A stretch of 64,000 nucleotides of DNA from Hormiphora californensis (Eukaryota; Ctenophora; Tentaculata; Cydippida; Pleurobrachiidae): NCBI GenBank assembly GCA_020137815.1, contig CM035357.1:4328996-4392995 (forward strand), given 5' to 3'. The stretch's first letter is position 1. Each line of letters begins with the position of its first letter. This document shows, in pieces, positions 27,896-64,000 of the stretch. Both the position numbers and the translations under genes were made by a program. A model generated the notes under the pieces. That model was given only the letters and a program-made list of their open reading frames with translations. It had not been told where the DNA came from and ran no database searches.

Positions 27896-28661
27896 CAGGA
27901 GGCGGAGGTTGTGGTGGTGGGAGTGGGAGGTTTTTATTTTTTATATTTTATTGGCAAGGAAGGACTAACTGAAGATCTGTCAGAAGACAATACATGGTGC
28001 TGACGGGAAATGTTCGAACATGTTCCTGACTTCCGTTGTTCCTGTGTTTCCTGGTATAATGCTCAGCTCAGCTCTAGCTACCAAACTAACTCATCTGAAT
28101 CGACCTACTGAGATCTGACATCTGTAATACTAATCGTGGAATATACTGCATGGATCGAATTGATCCTGATCAATATATCCTTCATATATCGGTAAACCCC
28201 CCGCTCTCTTTGCATGTGCATTGCAAGACGTGTACCCCCTTTCAGTATATAATATGCTCTCATTTCTTAGCTCCCTTTTCCTGTCATGTGATCTGTGTCA
28301 TGTGATCTGTGCTGTGCCATGTGATCTGTGCTGTGAAACGTTATCCCCATTCGCCCTCCTGCTGTTGGAAACTGCCGCATGTTCCAGTTCAGTTAGCTGA
28401 AAACTGCACTTTGCGGTGTGATATAATGCATGTACTGCGGATGCCATATGTTTGTTATGCCCATTACTCTCCTTCGATTTCGATCAGAAAAAGAGTTGCT
28501 AGCTACAAATAATGTTTTCTGAAGGAATTAGTGGTAGAAAATGAAAAGTCCTTCTAATCCTATATCCCACAAAATATAGTATAGAGTCTCCACTCTCCAC
28601 ACACATATTCTAATGTCTCTTCCCCTCCACATATACTCCCATGTTTCTAATTCCCCTATAG

Positions 28662-31600
28662 AAGGCGAACCAGCACAATCAGACACCGGTTAACATCCAG
28701 TATATCTCGGGCAGCAGGGAGAGTTATAACCAAGTAGGGGGTATTAGAGTGCCAGCAGAGTTAGTTAGCCCACCAGTTCCCCTTGGGCTGTCTGGCAGCG
28801 CCAGACCCCAATTTGATTCTCAAATCAGAGACAGTGCGCTCAGATGGCGTCGGCGGCGCCAGACAGCTCCTTGCGTGATTTGTTGAGACTTCTTACTCAG
28901 CAATGTGTGTCTTTTAGTTGACCTCGCTATCTAGGTACTAACGGGTGACAACTAAAAATTGTCCCTAATTTAAAACGGCTGTAGAATTTTTCCCTTTTGA
29001 GATACAGCTTCGGGCCAGTGATAGAACGATTTTTCAGACAATTTTGAATCGGAATAACATACCAGCAAAGACTAAAAAGTTCATTTTCATTGCGATATCG
29101 CATCGTTTCCTCTTGTCCCTCCAAAGCATGAAGTACGGAGATTTGAAATTTCTATTTGATCAAAAACAAACTTACCGATGAGATAAAATTCTCAAAATTG
29201 GAAGTTTAGTTGTTCATGCCATAACCAACATAACGGCCAAGTTTGAAAATTTCAGCTCACTAGGAAGTTGGTTTTCCACGTCATTAATGTTTCAAGAGAT
29301 CCTCTAAATGGCGATTTCTCAAATTACCTGTAAACTACACTTTGTTACAGAAGATTCTGATCAGGAAATTGAGATTAACGTAGTTTGAAACAAAGTTAAT
29401 TTCGTTCAAAATTGTCTGAAAAATCATTCTATCACTATCCCGAAGCTGTATCTCAAACAGAACAAGCGCTAGATGTGTTAGAAGAATGTGTTGATTTCAC
29501 GTACTTCATGCTTTGGTGGGGCAAGAGGAAATGATGCGATATCGCAATGAAAATGAACTTTTTAGTCTTTGCCGGCATGTTGTTCCTATTCAAAATTGTC
29601 TGAAATATCGTTCTATCACTGGCCAGAAGCTGTATCTCAAAAGGGAAAAATTCTACAGCCGTTTCAAATTAGGGACAATTTTTAGTTGTCACCCGTTAGA
29701 CTGGCATCTATATTTTTTAATTTTACCTTTTTTCGCTACCAACTTCAGAGCACCATACCGCTACAAAAGCTATGACTCTTTCTGTTTTTAGTTTCTCTTG
29801 CTGCTGAAACTCGAACCCCCGGCTGTTTCCAGTCGGAGGCTCTCAGACCGTGCCGAAGACAACATGCGTAGCATGGAAAGTCCCCCCTCCTCCCGGCTCA
29901 GACTCTTCTACTTTTCATTTTCTACTTATCTTATTTGCATGGCATACACGCCTGTTTTTTTTCTGTGAATTCCACACATCTTTCTACATATCTTGTGTCG
30001 TTGAATAATAAATATAGTGGGGGTGAGGTTCTTTCTCGCAATACCATAATTATTGAAGTACAAGTAGAAATACATTGTACATAGTACAACTACAAGTACA
30101 AGAGTACAAGTAAAGGTACGAGTACATTGTACAAGTACAAGTACAACAAAACACACCGCTGTGCATGATGCTATGTTTGCTATATTCTTGTAAACACATG
30201 TCTGCTGAAATGTGTTACACGTTCAAAATAATACTCGTTTGTAACAACTGATTCCCCCTGATTGACTCAGAACAACTCCAACCCTTCACCGGCGGCCCTC
30301 CCTCTCTTCACTTGAGGACAACTCTTCCCGGAGAGACGGGGAGAAACCTGGAAAACTCTACATGTCGGTGAGTTGATAACATGTTTACCGAGCACTGTCT
30401 GGCAGCGCCAGACCCCGATTTGATTCTCAAATGGGGTCTGCGGCGCCAGACAGACCGAGCAAACCTTTCTACTGAATCTGATTCGAATGATCACACGGCA
30501 TGTTTCACGATTTCACATTTCGGGGTAGTTGTGTCGTAAGCACTCAATGTTTTATAGCAACAGATATCACGTTGTCCTTGCAACAGATATCACGTTGCCT
30601 AGTAACAGATATCACGTCACCTAGCAACAAATATCACGTTGCCTAGCAACAGATATCACATTGCCTAGCAACGGATATCACAATGCCTAGCAACAGATAT
30701 CACATTGCCTAGCAACAGATATCACATTGCCTAGCAACAGATATCACGTTACCTAGCAACAGATATCACATTGCCTAGCAACAGATATCACATTGCCTAG
30801 CAACAGATATCACGTTACCTAGCAACAGATATCACATTGCCTAGCAACAGATATCACATTGCCTAGCAACAGATATCACGTTACCTAGCAACAGATATCA
30901 CGATGCCTAGCAACAGATATCACATTGCCTAGCAACAGATATCACGTTACCTAGCAACAGATATCACGATGCCTAGCAACATGAACAGATACCACGATGC
31001 CTAGCAACAGATATCACGTTACCTAGCAACAGATACCACGATGCCTAGCAACAGATATCACGATGCCTAGCAACAAATATCACGTTACCTAGCAACAAAT
31101 ATCACGTTACCTAGCAACAGATATCACGTTGCCTAGCAACAAATATCACGTTGCCTAGCAACAACTGCAGCTCTATAGCCTCGCTATTTGTACATGTGTA
31201 AATCAATGTAAAATATGTATTCCTCTCTATGTTAACCCCCTGTCACCCATCACCCACAACACTCATCACCACCAGGCACCATTGAAACTCCTTCGCTCCA
31301 GCTTCCGCAGAAAAAGGGACGCGGATCACCAGGGAGGAGGAGGAAGGCAATCCCCAACTGGCTCTCCCAGCAGCATCACTAGTCCACCATCAAGGTGATT
31401 GTAGTCCTAGCCTGTTGCCATGGCCACCCCAACTCCTAACCTGTTGCCATGGCCACCCCAACTCCTAACCTGTTGCCATGGCCACCCCAACACCTGGCCC
31501 GTTGCCATGGCCACCCCAACTCCTAGCCTGTTGCCATGGCCACCCCAACTCCTGGCCCATTGCCATGGCCACCCCAACTCCTGGCCCGTTGCCATGGCCA

Positions 31601-32994
31601 CCCCAACTCCTAGTGCCTGTTGCCATGGCCACCCCAACTCCTGGCCCGTTGCCATGGCCACCCCAACTCCTGGCCCGTTGCCATGGCCACCCCAACTCCT
31701 GGCCCGTTGCCATGGCCACCCCAACTCCTGGCCCATTGCCATGGCCACCCCAACTCCTAGTGCCAGGTGCCATGACCACCCCAACTCCTAGTGCCAGGTG
31801 CCATGACCACCCCAACTCCTAGTGCCAGGTGCCATGGCCACCCCAACTCCTGGCCCGTTGCCATGGCCACCCCAACTCCTGGCCCATTGCCATGGCCACC
31901 CCAACTCCTAGTGCCAGGTGCCATGGCCACCCCAACTCCTAGTGCCAGGTGCCATGACCACCCCAACTCCTGGCCCATTGCCATGGCCACCCCAACTCCT
32001 AGTGCCAGGTGCCATGACCACCCCAACTCCTAGTGCCAGGTGCCATGACCACCCCAACTCCTAGTGCCAGGTGCCATGGCCACCCCAACTCCTGGCCCGT
32101 TGCCATGGCCACCCCAACTCCTGGCCCATTGCCATGGCCACCCCAACTCCTAGTGCCAGGTGCCATGGCCACCCCAACTCCTAGTGCCAGGTGCCATGAC
32201 CACCCCAACTCCTGGCCCATTGCCATGGCCACCCCAACTCCTAGTGCCAGGTGCCATGGCCACCCCAACTCCTAGTGCCAGGTGCCATGGCCACCCCAAC
32301 TCCTAGTGCCAGGTGCCATGGCCACCCCAACTCCTAGTGCCAGGTGCCATGACCACCCCAACTACTAGTGCCAGGTGCCATGGCCACCCCAACTCCTAGT
32401 GCCAGGTGCCATGGCCACCCCAACTCCTGGCCCGTTGCCATGGCCACCCCAACTCCTGGCCCGTTGCCATGGCCACCCCAACTCCTAGTGCCAGGTGCCA
32501 TGGCCACCCCAACTCCTAGTGCCAGGTGCCATGACCACCCCAACTCCTGGCCCATTGCCATGGCCACCCCAACTCCTAGTGCCAGGTGCCATGGCCACCC
32601 CAACTCCTGGCCCATTGCCATGGCCACCCCAACTCCTAGTGCCAGGTGCCATGGCCACCCCAACTCCTGGCCCATTGCCATGACCAACCCAACTCCTGGC
32701 CTGTTACCTGTACCGATGGTAATACCACGGCCACCCCAACTCATAGCCGGTTGTCATGGCCACCCCAATTAACACCATGATATATTTTGCAGTGTCTGCA
32801 GTACAGAATCACCTATTGGGAGTCCAGGAGGCAGCAGTGGGTCTGAACTTCGTTCCAGTGTCAACTTTGTGAGACCATTAAAAGCGGTGAAAAGTTCCAA
32901 CTCCCGACCTTACGGACCAAAACCACCAACCGCCACCTCGGCCGCGCTGAGTAAACTACGGAGCTCCGTCAGGATACGAAGGACTCATAGCTAG
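28662..32994 (+). CDS. 3' exons of an unrecognised Ser/Pro-rich protein
   Basis: Three exons join in perfect phase: 28662-28733 (KANQHNQTPVNIQYISGSRE), 31276-31394 (APLKLLRSSFRRKRDADHQ, then Gly/Ser/Pro-rich) and 32793-32994, ending RSSVRIRRTHS at TAG 32992. The product is basic and probably disordered, and ends in an Arg-rich tail. The 5' part is not identified. One phase-compatible donor is the 10-base mini-exon at about 25460 (GTTATTTCGA|gtaagg) following the ankyrin exons, so this may be a long alternative tail of the SOWAH-like protein. Two large minisatellites fill the introns. Confidence 0.55.
28788..28866. mobile_element. hAT-type MITE (79 bp)
   Basis: Termini CTGTCTGGC/GCCAGACAG, with flanks CCCTTGGG/TCCTTGCG that may be a decayed 8-bp duplication. 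Same family as 30395, 51237 and 59897. Confidence 0.75.
28938..29700. mobile_element. Foldback element with ~210-bp inverted arms
   Basis: ACGGGTGACAACTAAAAATT and its inverse bound the element, with TA on both sides. Arms run to about 29150 and from about 29500. The left arm contains an internal sequence also related to part of the centre. The open frames on both strands are shadows of the same palindrome. Confidence 0.85.
30395..30453. mobile_element. hAT-type MITE (59 bp) with exact 8-bp duplication
   Basis: CTGTCTGGC...GCCAGACAG flanked on both sides by ACCGAGCA. An exact 8-bp target duplication is characteristic of hAT elements. Confidence 0.85.
30552..31165 (+). repeat. 22-bp minisatellite, about 27 copies
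   Basis: Unit ACAGATATCACATTGCCTAG plus CA, with variants ACGTTGCC, ACGTTACC and ACGATGCC. The spacing is uniform with no unique spacers, so this is not a CRISPR array. Confidence 0.97.
31407..32775 (+). repeat. Composite 29/31-bp minisatellite with higher-order period
   Basis: Two unit types, CCTGGCCCGTTGCCATGGCC and CCTAGTGCCAGGTGCCATGG (each plus ACCCCAACT), are interspersed. A 242-base block at about 31757-31998 is repeated almost exactly at 31999-32240. The long Pro/Trp/Gly frames on both strands are artefacts. Confidence 0.97.
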
Positions 32995-34101
32995 ATAAAG
33001 TAGTAATAAGACAGTTTTTGTAGGATATTTGTTATAAAATAGAGGGGAGAAAAATTCTTAAGACATGTATTGTTACGAGGGGTGCAAGAGCGAGAGATAT
33101 AGAGCGAGACATAGGGAGAGGGATAGGATAGAGAGATCTAGGATAGAGAGAGACATGACTTTGAGTGAGAATGTACAGGGTTAATTGTGTGTGTACCATA
33201 TTTGAGGACTATGACTTCGTTGACCCAAACCCGTTGTGCTTGGTATTTTAGGAGGAGGGGTCAGGAAAGATAATTCAAGACCTGTCTGGCTGCTAGACTT
33301 GGTGACGCAGTCACCCTTACAACTCCCGGCAAAACGAAGCCCGCGAAGAGAGGTAACGGCGCCACAAACTGCTAGACCCGATTGGCGGTTTTGATTTTCG
33401 AATCTGAGTGCGTACCGATCTGTTCGGCGGCGCCGACGACCTGATCTGAGCGCACTATCGCGAGAATCAAAACGTGGTCTGGTAACCAGAGCATTGACCT
33501 GACCATATTCTCATTTATTCAAAGCGTGCAAGAACTATGGTCAGAGCATTGGCCTGACAGTGGTTTGGCGACACCAGACAGGTACCGCTGGTGCCTGACA
33601 GATTGAGATATCATGTGACCCCTTCTCCTATATTTGTGCTTCAAACAAACTCGGGTAATTCATGGGGTAGAGAAGTTATTTTGTGTATTGCAATAGTAAC
33701 TTATACAACATAAAAAAGAAAAATCAAGAATCGTTCCATGTACAAATTGTAACTCGAGAGAGACGGGGGTAGAAGTGACCGTTTTGTGTTCGAACACGCA
33801 GGTTCAGGTGCACGGGAACCATGTGTAAAAACGGTTATTTATTCAAGGCATCAAACACATCCAAACATAACACATTTAGCCGGGGTCCGTCAAGGGGGGC
33901 AGAAAGCTAACAAAAAATAACCAAAATAACTCTCATCTTATAGATTGAAAAACACGCAATTTTTACTATCGGTCCCCCTCCCGATATCGAGCAGAGCACT
34001 CATATGATCACCTCTCAACATAATTCCCTTGCCGCCAATAAAAATAACACTCGCCAAGAAAGATAGTCTTTCCCAAACAACTAGAAAATATAGTTCCCTC
34101 T
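32995..34101. other. Gene-free stretch between convergent genes
   Basis: 3' flanks of the plus-strand gene and of plastin. Between 33277 and 33600 lies a degenerate, larger hairpin region with CCTGTCTGGC and ACCAGACAGG ends, related to the hAT-type MITEs. Nothing else seen. Confidence 0.5.
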
Positions 34102-45534
<11,433 letters not shown>

Positions 45535-47350
45535 ACTTGGACCCTGGCTAACTAGAAATAAGATAAGAGGTGAGTTGGAAAGTTGGAACAAGGGGAAGAT
45601 CAGATGAATGTTAATAAAATATCAGCGAATTAACAAAATATCAAGGAGGATGAGAAGAGTGGACAAGCAAATAGGAAACAGAAATTAATGTGTGTGAGCG
45701 GGGAGGAGGAGGTTGGTAGAACTGAGATAAGAGTAGTTGGTGTGAAAGGACATCCTACTGCAATGGTGGCCTCCCATTGGCTACTCAAATGTCACGTGAT
45801 AATATTACAGTGAGCTCATTGGCTGAGGCGAGTTGCCCCCTCACATATATGGCGATAAACTCGGAGCCGTGTCAAATGTCAAGCCCCTCGACGGCTTGGA
45901 ATTCTACTTGGCCGAGTTTTCTCTCTCTCTCTCGGCGGTGCTATACTTAACATACATGCAAGATCTGCTGCAGCGACATTGATCAAGAAAGAGAGAAAGA
46001 GAGACACTGATAAATAAAAGATAGTCGAGAGAGGTGCAACACTCAATCAAGTAACATAAACAGACTAGCCGCAGAGTGCTACTAATGTTTATTTTTCCAC
46101 ACAACAATCAGACTATTTAACGCACAATGTTTTGTGTACGGCAGGGGATTATTTAAAGCGATGCTACCTTTCTCTCTCTCACTCTCTTTCTTTCTATCTC
46201 TCTCTCACACAATATCTCTCACTATCTCGCTAATCTCTCTCTATGTCACTATCTCTTTATCTTTCCATCTTCTAATCTTTCTCTCTCCTCTATTTATCTC
46301 TCTTTATTTCTTTGTATAATACGAATCATAATGCGGCACTATAATATCTTTCAATGCGGAAACAGATTCATTAACACACCAAAAACCGGGGAAATTAAAC
46401 ACCGGTCGGAATAATGATCTATAGAAATTTTGAACCGTTCTCTCGCGTTTTACAAAAATAAATACTCAGGACCATTGAGACAGTACGGACAGTCCAACGG
46501 AATGAAGGCAATATAATACTAGCTGTAGCTCTAAAAAACAGGCAGTGAATGTGTACACGACAGTGAATAATACTGTGTAAAACTGTAATTTTGTGATTTA
46601 AATCATTACATATGGAAGAGACACAAGTCTAGTCTGAATAAGTTGTACACACTTAAATACATGGAAAACAAAACTCTTGCAAGTTCAATTCTTATTGACC
46701 ATGTTTGTGTGGCGACACGCTGCATGATACAACAAACAAGAAAAGATATTGATTAAAGAGAGATGGAGGGAGATAGAGAGGGAGGAGGGAGGAGGGACAG
46801 TGAGAGTGAGAGAGAGACAGGGCGATAGAGGGATAGAGAGAAAGAAACAGGTATATTTGAACAAGTATTTGCCTGCCTCGAAGTGTCACAAGAGAAAGGT
46901 GATGTGACCGCTTCAAATTATTATATGTATACTGAAATAATAATAATAAAACGTGAAACGAGACAGCTGATGAGCTAATTAGTCTCTGTTTGTACTAGCA
47001 GTCTTTATCATGTTTCAAGTCTTTATTATGTTTCAAGTTTATGTGACCTCATATCATTGTGCACAATTGGTGGTAAATAGTTGAAAAGTATTATTCTGAC
47101 TTCGTAATTTTCGAACTCTAACCCTGTACTATGCCTTTTTGCAAAGCAATAAAGCATCAGGGTGAATGCATTCGGCATTCACAGTGGCAGGCGAAAAATA
47201 TGTTGGGATATAGAAATAGAGAAAGGAAGGTTATTTTGGACACATGATTGATAGTATACTGTGATACATGCATGAATGTAAAGTGAAGATCCATTAGCAA
47301 ATCAGAGAGTGATAAAAGATGGTGAGAGAGAGAGAGATAGAAAGAGAGAG

Positions 47351-47439
<89 letters not shown>

Positions 47440-48960
47440 TCCCATATATATCCCATATATATGTACTGCCATATACGTGAATTAATTGATTGCTACTGAA
47501 CTAAATACGTTAGTGAATCAATTGAGATCAGCGTCAACATCTTGAAATCCTATTCCTCCAACGATGATTATCCATGTCTGGAAGGTTCTTCACGAGGTAG
47601 TCCCAAACGGCACCGGTCTCCTGTTTACCGAGCACACCCGTCACCAGAGGTTGAGCAGTTGATTGAAGAATTGAGAGAGCTGGTACACTACCTCGCTCTA
47701 AACTCCATATATGCTGGCCCTTACAACCCAATCTTCGGTGTAAGAGGAGTACAGCTTGATTGGAGAACTAGCTGACCCTAGAGAGCTGAAATAGTGAACC
47801 ATAATAAGGTTCAAGAGCCTCTAAGAGCATCCAAGAGCGGTCCACAGATGACAGATCCAAGAGCGCACCAGGACCAGAAGAGCACCCCATCCAGAAGAGA
47901 CTGTGCGCAAGGGATACCACAGGTAGAAGAGGTCGCACGTGCAAATACAACGCCGCGGACATCTTCTGTGCATGGTATCCCATGCGCATCGTATCTTCTG
48001 GATGGGGAGCTCTCTTGATTGTGGTCTCTTCTGGGTTTGGTTCGCTCTTGATTGTGGTCTCTTCTGGGTTTGGTTCGCTCTTGGATATGGTCTCTTTTGG
48101 ATAGGGTTCGCTCTTGGAGGCTCTTGAACTTAATTATGGTTCACTATCATAGAAGTATGTTTTGATTTTCATCATGACTTGGTTGATCCTATCCTTTTAA
48201 CCCCTCACCTGGGTTTTGTGAAATTTTCAACGGCCATAGCTCCACCTCCTGATGAGATAGAGACTTGAAATTTTGAGGTTGGGTAGATCTTATTGAGTTC
48301 AACTTCAAAAAATCCGACTTTATCTCGTGAGGGGACAGAACAAAGGTGGTGGAGCGTATAACCTTTAACAAACACCAAGTTGCTTGGAGAAACAACAACC
48401 CCAAGTTGGCAAACGTTGCTGGCCCCCGTTGCTTGGGTTTTCTTTTCACGTTTCCTGAAAAAATTTTCCGCGCCGTTTTTTTTGGCAAACACGCGCGCCG
48501 CGTTGGGACGTATGCGCTGCAGTACCCTAGCGCGCGTTTTTACTTAATTTTTTTAAAACTGTATTTTAAAAAACCCAAAAACTTTTTTAACTGTTCTGAC
48601 TTCTCCGGTTCATAACGGGAGCGTTGGAAAGATGAATTCTCTATCGTATCCTGTCTCGCGCCGCCAGATAGGATACGATCACCAGAGGGTGAGAACAGTT
48701 TAAAAATGAATTTACAAAACGAACCGCTTCAAAACTTTACATCTGTTTATTGCAAATCCCACCACCGGAGGCAAAGGATCATTGCGATTATTGATTAACT
48801 CTACATATTTAGGACCCCCATGCAAATAAAAGGTCAAATCAAATGCCCAGGGGGATGCCAAACAATGTTTTTTAACATATGAAACAGTGAAAGGGGTGAA
48901 TGGTGATGATTACAACTTACACGATTAAATGACCAATAATTATCAAACAGCTATGTTAAT
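45535..48960. other. Gene-poor stretch
   Basis: Low-complexity CT/GA tracts (46160-46310; 47325-47440, a long (GA)n). Short repeats of TCTCTTCTGGGTTTGGTTCG type lie at 48020-48110. A stretch near 48190-48480 (GGCCATAGCTCCACCTCCTG) looks like part of a dispersed element. Open frames on both strands at 47530-47990 are not bounded by convincing start or splice signals. No gene supported. Confidence 0.5.
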
Positions 48961-54011
<5,051 letters not shown>

Positions 54012-54501
54012 TGTTGTTACATATTAGATGTTTTGGCTGTGTGATGAATTTGTGTAAATATTTGTGTGAAGATTAATTAATTTCAATTTACATTTCTTCA
54101 GAAATTGTTATTCAAGCAGTTTTTCCTTGGTAGAATAAGTTAGGTTAATTACAAAATGTATAAAAGGGTTAAAAATTCGCTAAAACATCTGCCTTCGCCG
54201 CCAAATATTAAACAGGTAGAGTACAAGCAGCCACAAACGAATGGTCTGATCAGACCCAGTCGGCTTGGTCGGACTAATCAGGCTCTTTCACCCCTTATTG
54301 GGATTTACCGGGATTCTGGCGAAAATAGTTTTGCCCGGTTAATTGGGGTAAATTGGTGTCCATTTGAGTCAAAACTAGCCACGGATTTCCCAAAGTTAGC
54401 GTCAACTTTGGGCACTCGGTTGGTTCTTAATAATGTCTAAACACATAATTAATAACCACTCCACTACTCGACCCTCACCAGCCAGTGTCCAGGACTGCAA
54501 A

Positions 54502-62716
<8,215 letters not shown>

Positions 62717-62969
62717 CTAAAATAACAAAAAGAGATATTTAGGCTAATGATTATGTGCTAATTTGTCATAATTTGAGAAGGAATTGAAAACAAAGGACTA
62801 ATAATATTCTTGTCGCCATTATTGTGAACATAATACACTGTTATTCTGACAAGAATGCTGATTTTGTTATCCCAGATTGCCTTGCTCGACCCTATTTTCA
62901 TAATTCATATTACATATAATATGTAATCGATTTATCTCTCTCTACTGCACTGTTCCACTGTTCATCTCG

Positions 62970-63000
<31 letters not shown>

Positions 63001-64000
63001 CTTCGGCTCTCTCTGCTCTCTACTCTCTCTCTCTTCTCTGCGCTCTCTGCTGCTCTTCTCTCTCTGCTCTCTCCTCTCCTCTCTCTCCTCTCATCATCTG
63101 CTCCTCTCTCTGCCCTCTTTCTCCCTATTTTTTTCCAATATCATCATCCTACGTAGGCCTACTACATACTATACCTTAAAACCTACTACTTAGGATCAGC
63201 CTTCCGTTATGTGTGATTTTTAGCGTGAGTCTGTGAACCTTCTGCTGCAGTCCCTTAACTCCTGTATGCTCAAAATGGCCATTTCACACAGTAATATTCT
63301 GCAGTACCCCACCGGCCACCCCACCCCACTTACACTGATGGGTGGGGTGGGGGAGGGGTACTGTAGAATCTTACTACGTGACGGGCAGTTTCAGCAGTCT
63401 AGATCAAAACGGTTCCAGCATGTCTGTTGGCGCCAAACAGATTCCGGTTGGAGGCAACCCGATATTTTATTTTTAGTGAAAATGAAAATGTTGAGTTCAT
63501 ACATTTGCAGTTTCATGTTTGTTTCATTTTGAATGCTCTGTTACACTGGCATACACCTGTCTAAGTCTCTCTTTAATCCTAAATCTATCACTTAACAACC
63601 GTATCACCTAGTTTGGTTCAGTCATTCTGTCAAATGGTGCTCCTTTTCTGTATCTTTCAACACAGCACCTCTAATATCTGATCTCTAACGCACTCAATAC
63701 CTTCTCGTTTTCTTGTACTCAGGTCACGTCCATAATATTGCTCTATCTCAAGACATACTCCTTGTGCCAATGCTCCACTATACCCCCTAGTAATTCCCAA
63801 AATTTCAAGTTTCTATCTTCAAAACTGTGGTCTCAGTAGCATTAAAACTGTCCCTGCATCATCGTGCATTCTGGATACAGAATAACTTTGCGGATGTGTG
63901 ACATAAACGAATTCTCGGGATTCTCCAACTCTCTCACAAACAGTTCATACATTTGCAGTTTCATGTTTGTTTCATTTTGAATGCTCTGTTACACTGGCAT
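62717..64000. other. Intron of the HBP1-like gene / unassigned right edge
   Basis: CT-rich region at 62970-63125, a hairpin-like GTGGGGTGGCCGG/CACCCCACC motif near 63310-63355, and a direct repeat of about 55 bases, CATACATTTGCAGTTTCATG, at 63498-63552 and 63946-64000. No coding exon recognised. Confidence 0.5.

Noticed and set aside
29513-29791. 92-codon frame at 29513 and its twin at 28927-29124
   Set aside because: Both are the two arms of one palindromic element.
30552-31165. Regular 22-bp repeat resembling a CRISPR array
   Set aside because: Units are directly adjacent with no unique spacers, and the genome is animal.
31407-32775. Long Pro/Trp/Gly-rich frames on both strands
   Set aside because: Products of the tandem array; the neighbouring real exons splice across it.
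47530-47990. Overlapping frames on both strands (77 and 65-74 codons)
   Set aside because: No ATG or splice context that holds together and no recognisable motif.

Overview
This window is nuclear DNA from an animal. The genes are split by many short GT-AG introns, and the proteins are animal families: plastin/fimbrin, an HBP1-type HMG-box factor with an AXH domain, an extended-synaptotagmin-like SMP/C2 protein, a SOWAH-type ankyrin protein, a RING/TRAF zinc-finger protein, an SRCR protein and a secreted beta-gamma crystallin. The SRCR repertoire, the secreted single-domain crystallin, compact introns and extreme (CT)n microsatellite load would fit a sponge or another early-branching invertebrate. 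That placement is inference; nothing here fixes the species.

Layout. 0-7.3 kb is a rearranged SRCR locus: an inverted partial SRCR copy, a MULE-type transposase remnant, an intronless SRCR gene with one frameshift, and two direct copies of a minisatellite-plus-promoter block, the second broken by inserted elements and lacking its gene. 7.8-9.55 kb (+) holds the last exons of an unrecognised gene. 9.64-16.4 kb (-) is the SMP/C2 gene. 19.2-26.6 kb (+) is mostly the SOWAH-like ankyrin gene. 27.35-33.0 kb (+) holds C-terminal exons of one or two unrecognised basic, Ser/Pro-rich proteins. 34.1-45.5 kb (-) is plastin, with two possible first exons and one exon apparently lost inside a corrupted block. 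45.6-48.9 kb has no supportable gene. 48.96-54.0 kb (+) is the RING/TRAF-finger gene, with a dsRNA-binding-type gene nested antisense in its first intron. 54.5-62.7 kb (-) is the HBP1-like gene (5' end outside the window), with a crystallin gene inside its last intron.

The non-coding DNA is dominated by foldback/MITE-like elements, most with TA at both ends. One small family has exact 8-bp target duplications, as expected of hAT elements. There are long minisatellites and (CT)n/(GA)n tracts up to about 230 bp. A recurring theme is tandem duplication of exon edges that copies splice sites. The clearest case is a 36-bp repeat in the SMP/C2 gene that carries six in-frame copies of one splice donor.

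Exon boundaries were worked out by eye from GT/AG sites and reading phase. No database search was possible.
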